Source: Methanobacterium veterum (GTDB taxonomy: Archaea; Methanobacteriota; Methanobacteria; Methanobacteriales; Methanobacteriaceae). Taken from it: a DNA stretch of 64,000 nt. Both the position numbers and the translations under genes were made by a program. This document shows positions 34,350 to 45,255 of the stretch, in pieces. The notes beneath the pieces are model-generated. The model was not told the DNA's origin, ran no database searches, and saw only the letters and a list, made by a program, of their open reading frames with translations. The stretch spans positions 513,893 to 577,892 of the forward strand of contig NZ_JQJK01000009.1 of NCBI RefSeq assembly GCF_000745485.1, written 5' to 3'. Position 1 is the stretch's first letter. Each line of letters starts with the position of its first letter.

Positions 34350-34510
34350 GATGGAATCTTATTTCAGGTAGTCTTTCAAAATCTCATGGGATTCCATAAG
34401 TTTAAATAATTGATTGGATGATTTTCATGTAATATTATAATAAACTAAAAAAAAATAGTTGATTTGGAGCATCAATTGACAATATTATTACATTATAAGT
34501 AATTTGATGT
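34350..34510. promoter_or_regulatory. Inverted repeats upstream of the NRPS operon
   Basis: ATGGAATC and GATTCCAT form an inverted repeat about 30 bp apart near 34354-34396. TGTAATA and TATTACA form another around 34429-34495, enclosing TTGAT-N7-ATCAA. They lie in the 278-bp gap before the phosphopantetheinyl transferase and may bind a regulator of the NRPS operon. Confidence 0.4.
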
Positions 34511-34518
34511 GAAAAAAA

Positions 34519-35166
34519 ATGTTGTTATATTACATGGATGTATCAGAACTTGACTTTAACAGAATAAAGAGTTCTGTATCAAAGACAAGAATAAAAAAAT
34601 CCAGCAGATATTTCCATAAAAAAGATAGAAATTTGTCTGTCGGGGTGGAAGTCCTGTTAAACCATGCTTTAGATAAAATTGGCATTAGTAATCCCATATT
34701 TGATACAGGCGAATATGGTAAGCCCTATTTGAAAAATTATTCAGATATACATTTTAATCTTTCACATTCTGAAAAATATGTGGCATGTGCAGTTTCTGAT
34801 TCTCCAGTTGGTGTTGACATTGAATACGTTCAGGATATTGATTTGAGTCTAGCGAAATATTTTTTTTATGGCACTGAATATGGGTATATTTTAAATAATA
34901 ACAACCAAAAGAAAGCTTTTTTTGAATTATGGGTATTAAAAGAGAGTTATATGAAAATGACAGGCTTAGGATTTAGGCTTGCCCTTGACGAATTTTGCAT
35001 ACAAGTTAGTGATCAAATAGAACTCATACACAGGAAAAATACTGGTAATTTTGGACTTTGGAACATTTGTGGAGGTGATTATATGCTGGGTGTATGCTCA
35101 CAAAGCAGAATCACTGAACCTGTTCTAATAAATTTACAGGATATTGAAAATGTAATAGGAGATTAA
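34519..35166 (+). CDS. 4'-phosphopantetheinyl transferase, Sfp type
   Basis: 215 residues. The Sfp signature is present: FNLSHSEKYVACAVS, then VGVDIEYVQDID, and FELWVLKESYMKMTGLGF (WxxKEA-like). It loads the phosphopantetheine arm of CoA onto the conserved Ser of the two carrier domains of the NRPS that starts about 20 bp downstream. First gene of the NRPS operon; the ribosome-binding site is weak (GATGTGA). Confidence 0.92.
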   Translation: MLLYYMDVSELDFNRIKSSVSKTRIKKSSRYFHKKDRNLSVGVEVLLNHALDKIGISNPIFDTGEYGKPYLKNYSDIHFNLSHSEKYVACAVSDSPVGVDIEYVQDIDLSLAKYFFYGTEYGYILNNNNQKKAFFELWVLKESYMKMTGLGFRLALDEFCIQVSDQIELIHRKNTGNFGLWNICGGDYMLGVCSQSRITEPVLINLQDIENVIGD

Positions 35167-35189
35167 TAAGACTGATGGAGTGGATATTT

Positions 35190-38100
35190 ATGGACTGCTT
35201 TGATTTGTCAAATGCACAAAAAAGGACTATTATAACTGAAATTAGTAAACCGGGTAATGAGGCATATATTCTTTCATTTAAATCTAGATTCTCATTGGAA
35301 GATGAATACCATCTTAAAAAAGCTTTAGGTATTTTAATAAGCGGAAATCTTCATTTACGTATTAAAAAGGACGAAAATATGAATTTCAGGCAGTACTGTG
35401 CCTCTGAAGAAGATGGTTTATTTTCATACGTGGACATGTCAAATAAAAGTGAAGAAGAAATTAACGCGTTTATCAATAAATTTGCGCAGGAACCATTTAA
35501 AGAAATTTTTGACACACCACTCTACCAGTTTACACTCCTAAAAACGAAAAAAGAATTCTTTGTACTGGGTCGTACCCACCATATCATCATGGATGGAAGT
35601 TCTGTAGGTATTTTTACCAAAAACCTTGAAGATTGTGTCACAGCTTTGAAAAAAGGAGAAGAATATCAGCCGTCTAATGTTTCATACGAAGAGTACGTTA
35701 AAAAGGAAAAAGAATATCTCTCAAGCGAACAGGCAAAAGAAGACGAAGAATTCTGGCTCTCAAACCTGGATGGATATTCAAAAGATTGGTATTCATCAGA
35801 TGATCTCGGTATCAACAGGAATTATTTTTATTTAGATCCACAATTGACAGAAAAATTAAAAGAATTATCGGTAGTTGACGGTGTAAGGATATCCCCATTT
35901 GTACTTGCGTTATCTGCTGTATCGTTATACTTTGCAAAAAGCACATGCAGCGGGGAAATGGTCTGGAACAGCGTATACCACGGTAGAGATTTTGGAGAAG
36001 AAATACATGGTATGCTAGGCATGTTTGTAAATATGATGCCCCTTAAACTGGATTATAACAAAAACAGGACGTTTAAAGAGGTTTTATTGTACACAAAATC
36101 TGTCCTTAAAAACGGATTGACACATGGAAAATTATCTTTCAATATGTACGGCCCAAAATTACAGCAAAAGGGTATAGATCCTGCAATGTTATCTATGTAT
36201 TCTATGGTGTCGAATTCAACTGATTCAAATGTGGAATATTTATTTAATAATTCTAAAAGTGAATTTCCTTTTCATATCCGTGTAAACCCTTCCCTAAAGG
36301 ATAAAGATGGTTTGCAGCTTTTGGAAATAGAATATAATAAAGACTGCTTTTCTGATATTCAAATCGTGCATATGGTAGAAAATATAATGGCTCTGCTTTA
36401 TGACATCTCAGATAATCCAGATAAGACTTGCGGTGAATTTGAAATAGAAACAAGCGAATTCTATGGAGCTGAAAAGTATTTTAAAGATATGGTGCAAACC
36501 AGTGATGGTGCAACCGCTATATCATCTGATATCAATGGTAAAGAAGAAGATGGATCTTTAAAAGAAAGCTTCCTCCTGCTAAATAAGTCAAATATTGAAG
36601 AATTTTGTATAAATAATGGAATCAGCTCTAACAGCCTGTTTTTATCAGCTACTTTACTTGCTTTGGGGAAATTTGTATTCAGTAAAGATATCCTGATTTC
36701 TATTGTTTCTAATTACCTCAATATAGGCCAGGAACTGCCTTTTGCTGTAAATATTGATACAGACAAAACTGTAAAGGATTACTTAAAAGATATACAAAAA
36801 TCCCTTCTTGAAGTTGTAAAATATGATTATTATCCCTTTACAAGGATTTCAAGCAAAAATTATATCCTACCTGAATTTTTATATGTATTTGGACTGGCAG
36901 GCAGTATAAACGAGGGAAATTTAGAACTGCCTAAACTGACAGTTTCTATTGAAGATAACCCCAATGAATTTAAAATAATTTCTCACTACAACGATGCTCT
37001 TTACAGTGAAGATATAATTGGAACGTTCATAGAGAGCGTTAAAGTCCTTGTAATGAAGCTAACACAAAATCCAAATGCATTGCTTAAAGATATTTCTATT
37101 TTACCCGAAGATGAAAAAGAAGAGCACTTCAGGATAAACAGGGTTGAAGAACCATTACTAAATAAACTCTTTGAAAAACAGGTAGAAGAAAGCAGGGATG
37201 AAATAGCTTTAATTGCTGAAGACGGAGAATTTACTTATGATGAATTAAACAGAAAAGCTAACCGCATAGCAAACGCATTGATTAAGCGGGGGGTAGAAGT
37301 TGAAGATAGAATAATGTTCATATTAAAGCGTGACAGCCGTATTATTGCTTCTATGCTTGGTATTGTTAAAGCGGGTTGTGCTTTTATCCCTGTTGACCCG
37401 GAATACCCTGAAGAAAGAATAAATCAGGTTCTGGAAGATAGTGATGCAAAATATATTATAACTAAAGAAAACTTGCCTAACGCACTGGATGTGGATGAAT
37501 TACTTTTAGAAGAAAATGAAGAAAATCCAGATCCTGAATTAACCCCTGAGAATCTATGTTATTTAATTTATACTTCTGGTTCTACAGGAAAACCTAAAGG
37601 CGTAATGCTAACTCATGGAGGTATCACTAATTATGTTTCTCCAGACCCGCAGAATATTCCTATCCATGCTCTTGTGACCAAAGCAAGTAAAATGATATCT
37701 ATATCAACTGTATCATTTATAGTATTCCTGCGTGAGACCTTCGCAACAATTATGAACGGGATGCCTGTTGTACTTGCAAATGAGGAGCAGGCAATAAACC
37801 CTATAGAACTTTCAAAATTATTTAAAGAAACAGGGGCAGATGCATTTGGCGGAACACCGACCAGGCTATTGCAGTACTTAGAACTTGATGAAATACAGAA
37901 AACAGTGTCTAAATGTAATGTTATAATTGTAGGGGGTGAAACATTCCCTCCACAGCTTTACAACGTACTTTCAAAATACACCGACGCTGAAATTTACAAT
38001 TCCTACGGCCCAACTGAAATTACAATTGCATCACACGGAAAACTCATAACCAGCGACGATATATCCGCTGGTGAAACTCTTTTGAACGTCATTGATAAAA

Positions 38101-41100
38101 TTATGGACATTGATGCGAATCCTTTGCCTTATAATGTTGTGGGTGAATTATATGTGGCTGGTGCAGGAGTTGCCAGAGGTTACTGGAATAATGAGGGACT
38201 CACTAAAGAGAGATTTGTCATGCACAACGGCCTCCGCTATTACAACACTGGAGACCTGGCAAAAAGGGACAGCACTGGGGAATTATACGTTTTAGGCAGA
38301 ATGGATAACCAGATTAAGCTTAGAGGTTTAAGGATTGAGCTCGGTGAGATTGAAAATGTAATTAGGGAATGCAATGGGATTAAAGCCGCATTTGCGCTGG
38401 TCAAGACCGTACATGACAGTGAACATTTATGTGCCTACTTTACCGAGGATCAGGAAGTTGATGTCAGTGATTTAAGGAATACACTCGTGAACAAACTGCC
38501 GGCTTACATGGTTCCATCTTATTTTGTTCGAATGGACAGCTTCCCTATGACTCCTAATGGGAAAACCGATTTAAAGAACTTCCCCGATCCTGAAGAAGAT
38601 CATTCGGGGCTTGATGAGGTCATACCCCCTGAAACTGATTTAGAAAAGGACATTTTTGATATGTGCTCAGAAATTCTGGATACAACTGATTTTGGTGTAA
38701 TAACTGATTTGTTCCAGTTAGGCCTTACTTCATTATCTGTTCTTAAGTTAGTGGCCAAAATTTCACAGAAATTTGGAGTTACAGTAAACGTAACCAATAT
38801 AATGAGGGCTAAAACTATACGTGAGATAGCAAAGGAAGTTTCATCCTCATCAGCTGTTGAAGAGAAACACTACCAGAAACATGAATTTTATCCATTAACC
38901 CATAACCAGTTGGGTGTATACTTCGACTGTGCTAAAAATCCTGAAAAATTAACCTACAACCTGCCTAAATGCATACGTTTTGGGGATGATATCGACCCTG
39001 AAAAGCTAAAAACTGCTTTATTAGACATCATTGAGAAACACCCCTACCTCAAAACAAGGTTTGTTATGAAGGACGGTGAAATCTATCAGGAACGGCGTGA
39101 TGACCTTGATGTGGATATAAAAATTCATGAAGGAACAGTTGATGATAAAATTAAAAATGGATTTATAAAGCCGTTTTCTTTGTATGATGGGCATTTATTC
39201 AGGTTTGAAATTTACAAGAATTCTGAAGAGGTTTGCCTGCTGGCTGATTTCCACCACATAATTGTGGATGGGACTGCTTTAAATATTTTATTTAATGAGC
39301 TTGGAATAATCTACGACGGCGGTGTCGTGGATGAAGAGAAATATGATGGGTTTGATCTGTGTTTAGAGGAACTTGAAGTAGAAAAAAGCCAGTTATACAT
39401 GGATGCAGAGTCTTATTTCGAAAATAAGATAGTTGAGTTTGACAGTGCAACAGTTATTTCTCCAGACCGCAGTGGAAAAGAGGAAGAAGGCCAGATGGGA
39501 GAAATCAGTGTTCATGTAGATAAATCACAGGTTGAAAAATTCTGTAAAGACAATGCAATTACTCCTAACAATCTATTTTTAGCGGCAACAGTATTTACAC
39601 TCAGTAAATTTGTTTATAACAAAGATATTTTAATTTCCACCATTTCAAACGGTAGAAGTAACCCTCAGTTCCAAAATTGTGTCGCAATGATGGTAAAAAC
39701 ATTACCTATTGCATTAAATATAAACAGTGACTTATCCGTGGCAGATTATTTTGATTATGTGGAAAATGTATGGCTAGATGTACTGAAATACGACTGCTAT
39801 CCGTTTACAAAGATTTCTGATAAATATGATATGTTCCCTGAGTTCTTTTACGCATATCACGGAAAAATAATCGAAGATATAACTATAAACAACCACATCA
39901 TAGAACGTGAAAGCCTGGAATATGAAGCGCTGAAATTTAAATTAAGTGTTAATGTTATAGACACTGGTAACAACTTTAATATGCTTTCACAGTACAATGA
40001 CGCGCTTTACAGTGAAGATCTTATTGAAACATTTATGCACAGCATTAGCATCGTTTTAGATAAATTAATGGAAAACCCGCGGGCTTTACTCAAAGATATC
40101 TCAATTGTAGCTGAGGGAGACCATGAAGACTTCAAGATAAAACCTGTGGAAGAAAAATTACTTAATAAGCTTTTTGAAAAACAGGTAGAGCAAAGCAGGG
40201 ATAAAATTGCTTTAATTGCTGAAGACGGTGAATTCACTTATGATGAATTAAACAGAAAAGCCAATCGTATAGCAAACGCATTGATTAAGCGAGGGGTAGA
40301 AGTTGAAGACAGAATTATGTTTATGTTAAAACGTGACAGCCGTTTAACTGCTTCGATGCTTGGTATTGTGAAGGCGGGTTGTGCTTTTATCCCTGTTGAC
40401 CCTGAGTATCCTGAAGAAAGAATTAATCATGTTCTGGAAGACAGCAGTGCAAAATATATTATAACTAAAGAAAACCTGCCTAATGCACTGGATGTAGATG
40501 AATTACTTTTAGAAGAGAACGAGGAAAATCCAGATCCAGAATTAATTCCTGAAAACCTGTGCTATCTAATTTATACTTCTGGTTCCACAGGAAAACCTAA
40601 GGGAGTCATGTTAAAACATGAAAATATAACTAACCTCATTTCAGATCATCCAGATAACCAGTTTATTCATGATATAATCAGCAGGGTAAATATTTCATTA
40701 TCAATAATAACGGTAGCTTTCGACCCGTTTGTACAGGAAACCTTTATCCCGCTTACACATGGAATGACGTTTGTACTGGCCAACGATGAGCAGACAAAGA
40801 ACCCATTAGAGCTTGCCAAGTTATTTGAAAAAACTAAAGCAGAATTATTCGGCACAACTCCTTCTAGACTGCTGCAGTATTTGGAGCTTGAAGATATACA
40901 AAAAGCAATGGGCTATTGTAAGGCAGTGATTATAGGAGGAGAAGCATTTCCTTTACAGCTCTGGAATGCCCTTTCAGAATATGATGATTTAACTATACTT
41001 AACCAGTACGGTCCAACAGAAACTACAGTTGGATGCAACGTGAAAATCATTTCAGATGAGAATATCAATGTAGGTAAACCACTCTTCAACGTGGTTGAAA

Positions 41101-43085
41101 AGATCATGGACATGGACGGCAACCCTTTACCTCAAGGTATTGTGGGCGAATTATATATTGGAGGTGCAGGAGTCGGCAGGGGCTACTGGAATAGAGATGA
41201 GCTGAACAGTGAAATGTTCATTGAAATTGACGGCGTGCCTTATTATAAATCTGGAGATTTTGCTAAACTGGAGAAAAATGGAGAAGTATCTATATTAGGC
41301 CGTTTAGATAACCAGATTAAGCTTCGAGGTCTCAGGATTGAAATTGGCGAAATTGAAAATTCAATTTCAGAATATGAAGGGATCAAATCTGCAGCGGTAG
41401 TAGTTAAAAAAGTGCATTCTAACGACCATTTATGTGCCTACTTCTCAGCAGACTGTGAAATTGACAGCGATGATTTAAAAGAAGAATTAAAGAAGAAATT
41501 AACCAAATATATGGTTCCAACAGTGTTTATGCAGCTTGATGAACTGCCTCAAACCCTTAATGGAAAAACTGATCTAAAAGCACTTCCAGAACCTGTACTG
41601 GCGGAAAGAGAGTATGCTGCACCTGAAAATGATGTTGAAAAATTCTTTGCAGAGACATTTGCAGATATACTGGGTATGTCTCAAATAGGTGCAACTGATG
41701 ACTTCTTTGAATTAGGTGGTACCTCTCTTCTGGTGACTAAAATCACCATTGAAGCCATGAATCAGGGATATGAAATAAAGTATGGTGATGTATTTGCCCA
41801 CCCAACTCCTCGTGAACTGGCTAATTTCATAGCTGGAGCGGAAGGATCTGTAAGTGAATCTGTAAGGGAGATAACTGAATATTCGTATGATGCTATTAAT
41901 AGGGTTTTAAGTGAAAATACTACCCGTAACTTTGTAAATGGGGAAAAAGAAGAGTTAGGAAATGTTTTACTTACAGGTGCCACTGGATTTTTAGGGATAC
42001 ACGTTCTGCGTGATTTCTTAGAAAATGAAGAAGGATCTATTTACTGCTTGCTCAGGAAAGGGAGACGTACAAGCGCTGAAGAACGTTTAAAAGCTCTTTT
42101 ATTCTATTATTTCAGTGAAAGTTATGAAGATCTATTTGGTTCAAGGATCCATATAATTGAGGGTGATATTACAAATAAATCTGACTTTGAAAAATCTTTA
42201 GAACTTCCAGTAGATACGGTGGTTAATTGTGCTGCCAACGTGAAGCATTTTGCTTCCGGAACTCAAATTGAAGACATTAACATAGGTGGAGTTGTTAATG
42301 GGGTTGAATTCTGCCTGGAAAAAGGCTGTAAATATGTGCAGGTTTCAACAACAAGTGTCGCTGGAGAAAGTGTAAATAATATCCCTCCTTTAGATACTAT
42401 ATTTGACGAACAAACGTTGTATATCGGCCAGTCACTTGATAATAAGTACCTCAGCAGTAAATTCATAGCTGAGCGTGTTGTACTGGAAGCAGTTACAAAA
42501 GGGCTCAAGGGTAAGATTATGAGGGTTGGTAACTTGATGGCAAGGCATTCTGATAGTGAATTCCAGATTAACTTCGAGACCAATGGATTCATAAACCGTT
42601 TAAAAGCGTATGGCGCAATTGGAAAAATACCTTACTCTGCTTTGGGCGGAGAAACTGAACTCACACCGATAGATAGTGTTGCAAGGGCAATTTTAGTCCT
42701 ATCAAGAGCTCCTAAAGAGTGTGTTGTGTTCCATGCTTATAATAATCACAAAATTTACATTGCAGACATTATAGAAATCATGAATTCACTTGGATTAACC
42801 ATTTCTGGTGCAGAAGAAGATGAATTTAAAGCCGCTTTTGTACAGGCTATGGAAGATGAATCAAGAGAAGAAGCAATTTCAGGGCTTGTCACTGCTATGG
42901 GTATGGGTAAAGGCAAAGGACGTGCTCTGGTACCTGTTATAAATAATTACACAATACAGATAATGTATCGTTTAGGGTACAAATGGCCTTTAATAAGTGA
43001 TGAATACATCGCAATGTTTATAAAATACCTTAAAGAAATGGATTTCTTCGACTATGAACCAAGAGAGGTTAAACTTAAAGCTTAG
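35190..43085 (+). CDS. Two-module non-ribosomal peptide synthetase with terminal reductase
   Basis: About 2,630 residues. Order by rough residue: condensation C1 (1-430, HHIIMDG near 135); an extra half C domain (440-650, C-terminal lobe only); adenylation A1 (655-1130); carrier T1 (LGLTSLS near 1180); C2 (1215-1655, HHIIVDG near 1355); A2 (1660-2130); T2 (LGGTSLL near 2178); thioester reductase (2260 to end; GATGFLG, then YLSSK as YxxxK). It should make a dipeptide or acyl-aminoacyl chain released as an aldehyde, which often cyclises. A2 has the amino-acid Asp (FDPFVQE); A1 has Ile there (FIVFLRE). Both keep the catalytic NGKTDLK Lys. The start at 35190 (MDCFDLSNAQ) has GGAG at 9 nt; the ATG at 35175 lacks one. 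Related NRPS genes are known from Methanobrevibacter ruminantium. Product unknown. Confidence 0.95.
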   Translation: MDCFDLSNAQKRTIITEISKPGNEAYILSFKSRFSLEDEYHLKKALGILISGNLHLRIKKDENMNFRQYCASEEDGLFSYVDMSNKSEEEINAFINKFAQEPFKEIFDTPLYQFTLLKTKKEFFVLGRTHHIIMDGSSVGIFTKNLEDCVTALKKGEEYQPSNVSYEEYVKKEKEYLSSEQAKEDEEFWLSNLDGYSKDWYSSDDLGINRNYFYLDPQLTEKLKELSVVDGVRISPFVLALSAVSLYFAKSTCSGEMVWNSVYHGRDFGEEIHGMLGMFVNMMPLKLDYNKNRTFKEVLLYTKSVLKNGLTHGKLSFNMYGPKLQQKGIDPAMLSMYSMVSNSTDSNVEYLFNNSKSEFPFHIRVNPSLKDKDGLQLLEIEYNKDCFSDIQIVHMVENIMALLYDISDNPDKTCGEFEIETSEFYGAEKYFKDMVQTSDGATAISSDINGKEEDGSLKESFLLLNKSNIEEFCINNGISSNSLFLSATLLALGKFVFSKDILISIVSNYLNIGQELPFAVNIDTDKTVKDYLKDIQKSLLEVVKYDYYPFTRISSKNYILPEFLYVFGLAGSINEGNLELPKLTVSIEDNPNEFKIISHYNDALYSEDIIGTFIESVKVLVMKLTQNPNALLKDISILPEDEKEEHFRINRVEEPLLNKLFEKQVEESRDEIALIAEDGEFTYDELNRKANRIANALIKRGVEVEDRIMFILKRDSRIIASMLGIVKAGCAFIPVDPEYPEERINQVLEDSDAKYIITKENLPNALDVDELLLEENEENPDPELTPENLCYLIYTSGSTGKPKGVMLTHGGITNYVSPDPQNIPIHALVTKASKMISISTVSFIVFLRETFATIMNGMPVVLANEEQAINPIELSKLFKETGADAFGGTPTRLLQYLELDEIQKTVSKCNVIIVGGETFPPQLYNVLSKYTDAEIYNSYGPTEITIASHGKLITSDDISAGETLLNVIDKIMDIDANPLPYNVVGELYVAGAGVARGYWNNEGLTKERFVMHNGLRYYNTGDLAKRDSTGELYVLGRMDNQIKLRGLRIELGEIENVIRECNGIKAAFALVKTVHDSEHLCAYFTEDQEVDVSDLRNTLVNKLPAYMVPSYFVRMDSFPMTPNGKTDLKNFPDPEEDHSGLDEVIPPETDLEKDIFDMCSEILDTTDFGVITDLFQLGLTSLSVLKLVAKISQKFGVTVNVTNIMRAKTIREIAKEVSSSSAVEEKHYQKHEFYPLTHNQLGVYFDCAKNPEKLTYNLPKCIRFGDDIDPEKLKTALLDIIEKHPYLKTRFVMKDGEIYQERRDDLDVDIKIHEGTVDDKIKNGFIKPFSLYDGHLFRFEIYKNSEEVCLLADFHHIIVDGTALNILFNELGIIYDGGVVDEEKYDGFDLCLEELEVEKSQLYMDAESYFENKIVEFDSATVISPDRSGKEEEGQMGEISVHVDKSQVEKFCKDNAITPNNLFLAATVFTLSKFVYNKDILISTISNGRSNPQFQNCVAMMVKTLPIALNINSDLSVADYFDYVENVWLDVLKYDCYPFTKISDKYDMFPEFFYAYHGKIIEDITINNHIIERESLEYEALKFKLSVNVIDTGNNFNMLSQYNDALYSEDLIETFMHSISIVLDKLMENPRALLKDISIVAEGDHEDFKIKPVEEKLLNKLFEKQVEQSRDKIALIAEDGEFTYDELNRKANRIANALIKRGVEVEDRIMFMLKRDSRLTASMLGIVKAGCAFIPVDPEYPEERINHVLEDSSAKYIITKENLPNALDVDELLLEENEENPDPELIPENLCYLIYTSGSTGKPKGVMLKHENITNLISDHPDNQFIHDIISRVNISLSIITVAFDPFVQETFIPLTHGMTFVLANDEQTKNPLELAKLFEKTKAELFGTTPSRLLQYLELEDIQKAMGYCKAVIIGGEAFPLQLWNALSEYDDLTILNQYGPTETTVGCNVKIISDENINVGKPLFNVVEKIMDMDGNPLPQGIVGELYIGGAGVGRGYWNRDELNSEMFIEIDGVPYYKSGDFAKLEKNGEVSILGRLDNQIKLRGLRIEIGEIENSISEYEGIKSAAVVVKKVHSNDHLCAYFSADCEIDSDDLKEELKKKLTKYMVPTVFMQLDELPQTLNGKTDLKALPEPVLAEREYAAPENDVEKFFAETFADILGMSQIGATDDFFELGGTSLLVTKITIEAMNQGYEIKYGDVFAHPTPRELANFIAGAEGSVSESVREITEYSYDAINRVLSENTTRNFVNGEKEELGNVLLTGATGFLGIHVLRDFLENEEGSIYCLLRKGRRTSAEERLKALLFYYFSESYEDLFGSRIHIIEGDITNKSDFEKSLELPVDTVVNCAANVKHFASGTQIEDINIGGVVNGVEFCLEKGCKYVQVSTTSVAGESVNNIPPLDTIFDEQTLYIGQSLDNKYLSSKFIAERVVLEAVTKGLKGKIMRVGNLMARHSDSEFQINFETNGFINRLKAYGAIGKIPYSALGGETELTPIDSVARAILVLSRAPKECVVFHAYNNHKIYIADIIEIMNSLGLTISGAEEDEFKAAFVQAMEDESREEAISGLVTAMGMGKGKGRALVPVINNYTIQIMYRLGYKWPLISDEYIAMFIKYLKEMDFFDYEPREVKLKA

Positions 43086-43115
43086 AGGGTATAATTTTTT
43101 CACTGAGGACATATA

Positions 43116-44858
43116 ATGTACGAAAGAAACTACAATTTGATATCAGATAAGTTTAAAGAATTTTTCTTACCTACCCTGCTGATGTCTATGGCCATTAACA
43201 CAAGCACGTTCATAGACACTTTAATTGTAGGTAACACTTTGGGACCTATTAATATTTCAGCTATGGCGCTTATTGCCCCTATAATCACATTTATTAACCT
43301 GATTTACTGGATGATTGGGTTGGGGGGATCTCTACTTGTATCGGTTTCAAAGGCAGAGCGAAATGAAGAAAAGGCAGATATGTATTTCACACTTTCAATG
43401 GTCCTTTTGGCAGTTATTGGAGTGCTGTTCTCTGCATTTGGGATAATCTTTCTGGATAATATCGTTGCCACACTCACCACTAATCCAGCACTTGCAGTAC
43501 TGGTTAAGAAATTTTTAGGGGTATATTTCCTGGGATCGCCTTTCCTGTTCGTTTTAATGGGAATTGCCTACTTTATACGGGCAGATGGTAAACCTCGGCT
43601 ATCATTTTATGCTCTTCTGATTTCAAATGTGGTGAACCTTATACTGGATTTGGTTTTTATTTTAGGTCTTGGTATGGATATAGGCGGAGCAGCTCTTGCT
43701 ACAATATCAGGATACGCAGTTGGAACTGTATTCATAATGCAGTATTTCTTTGCTAAAGATAGGACAATGCACTTTATATCTCTAGTAAAATGTAAATTGT
43801 CCTTAGTTTATGACATTATAACCTCAGGATTCCCATCAGCATCGGGACAGCTGTTTTTAACTATAAAGCTGTTCTTAATCAACACATTCATAGCGTTAGT
43901 CGCAGGTAAGCAGGGATTAACAGCTTTTTCTGTGTATTACAACAGCATGTTCATGGTATACATCTTTTTAATAGGAACTGCCCAATCTATGTCACCTATA
44001 GCTTCTATATATTACCAGGAAAAAGACTATTCTGGAGTAAAATTCACCATTGAAAGGTCTTTAAAAATAGTGCTGGCATCAGGTACTGCATTCACAATAT
44101 TGTTCCTGGCATTCCCATCTCTACTCTTAAACATGTTTGGTGTAAATGATCCGGCGGATATGGCTGTGGGAATTAACGCATTGAGGATACTTTCCCTGAG
44201 TATTATAGGTACGGGTATAACATTTTTAATGATGTTTTACACGCAGGCAATACAGCGCAAAAAACTGTCATTTGCAATTTCAATAATGGAAGGCCTTTTA
44301 ATTCCCGTAGCATGTGCATATCTCCTCTCAGGAATTATGGGAGTTGATGGAATATGGATATCATTAGTGGTAGCGGAAATAGGTACAATTATGATGATAT
44401 ACTTTGCAACCAAGATAGTATCTGAACGTTCAAAGGGGAAATTTTCAGGATTTTTCTTGTTAGGAAATTATAAGGACACTCCTGTACTTGATGTAACTAT
44501 ACACAGTTCAGTTGAAGATGTAGTGGGATTATCTCAGAAATTAATTGATTTTACAAAGGAAAATGGAGTAGATGCAAAAGTAGCGCTGCGTATAGGTATG
44601 GCAGTTGAGGAAATGGCAGTTAACACAATAAAATTCAACAATAATGAAATAGAATGCATTGATATTCTATCAAAAATAGAAGAGGATGAGATAACAATTG
44701 CTTTTAAAGACCCTGGAAAAGAATTTAACCCTTCAACTTATACATGCGAAGAAAAAGACTCATTTGAAAATATTGAGGTGCTGCAAAAGATTGCAGATGA
44801 TATAAGTTATGCAAGACTTATAGGTTTAAACAGTACAGTTATTACAATAAAGAGGTAA
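43116..44858 (+). CDS. MATE-family exporter fused to a C-terminal HATPase (RsbW-like) domain
   Basis: 580 residues. Residues 1-445 are a 12-helix MATE transporter ([35 protein letters not shown]). Residues 450-580 are a GHKL ATPase of the anti-sigma kinase type ([19 protein letters not shown] as N-box; [12 protein letters not shown] as G1-like). Located 30 bp after the NRPS, it is the likely exporter of the product. The fused kinase-like domain may link export to the STAS/SpoIIE genes that follow. The fusion is unusual. Confidence 0.88.
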   Translation: MYERNYNLISDKFKEFFLPTLLMSMAINTSTFIDTLIVGNTLGPINISAMALIAPIITFINLIYWMIGLGGSLLVSVSKAERNEEKADMYFTLSMVLLAVIGVLFSAFGIIFLDNIVATLTTNPALAVLVKKFLGVYFLGSPFLFVLMGIAYFIRADGKPRLSFYALLISNVVNLILDLVFILGLGMDIGGAALATISGYAVGTVFIMQYFFAKDRTMHFISLVKCKLSLVYDIITSGFPSASGQLFLTIKLFLINTFIALVAGKQGLTAFSVYYNSMFMVYIFLIGTAQSMSPIASIYYQEKDYSGVKFTIERSLKIVLASGTAFTILFLAFPSLLLNMFGVNDPADMAVGINALRILSLSIIGTGITFLMMFYTQAIQRKKLSFAISIMEGLLIPVACAYLLSGIMGVDGIWISLVVAEIGTIMMIYFATKIVSERSKGKFSGFFLLGNYKDTPVLDVTIHSSVEDVVGLSQKLIDFTKENGVDAKVALRIGMAVEEMAVNTIKFNNNEIECIDILSKIEEDEITIAFKDPGKEFNPSTYTCEEKDSFENIEVLQKIADDISYARLIGLNSTVITIKR

Positions 44859-44891
44859 GATTGATTAACTAAATTACAGGTGGAATAAATC

Positions 44892-45191
44892 ATGGACATA
44901 GATAAAATATTAGAAGAAGATAAGTTGACAATTAAATTAAACGGCAGGTTAGACACCAACACAGCACCCGAATTAGAGGAAGAATTAAAAAAAGATCTTC
45001 CAAATGTGACAGATCTGGTCTTAGATTTTGAAGACTTAAAATATATCTCAAGTGCAGGGCTTCGTGTGGTCCTTTCAACGCAGAAAATAATGAATAAACA
45101 GGGAAATATGGCAATTGAAAACGTAAACGATTTAATTATGGAAATATTTGAAGCTACTGGATTTTCAAGCATTTTAACCATTAATGAATGA
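44892..45191 (+). CDS. STAS-domain anti-sigma factor antagonist
   Basis: 99 residues: LTIKLNGRLDTNTAPELEE, LVLDFEDLKYISSAGLRVVL with the phosphorylatable Ser in SSAGL, and FEATGFSSIL. In bacteria such proteins are phosphorylated by an RsbW-type kinase and dephosphorylated by a PP2C phosphatase; both are encoded next to it. Archaea have no sigma factors, so the output must differ, perhaps the MATE-HATPase fusion just upstream. ATG is 8 nt after GGTGG. Confidence 0.9.
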   Translation: MDIDKILEEDKLTIKLNGRLDTNTAPELEEELKKDLPNVTDLVLDFEDLKYISSAGLRVVLSTQKIMNKQGNMAIENVNDLIMEIFEATGFSSILTINE

Positions 45192-45255
45192 ATTAAATAA
45201 GCTGGAAGTTTATATAATATTGTATTTGGTGTAATTACAAAAAAGATGGGTATTT

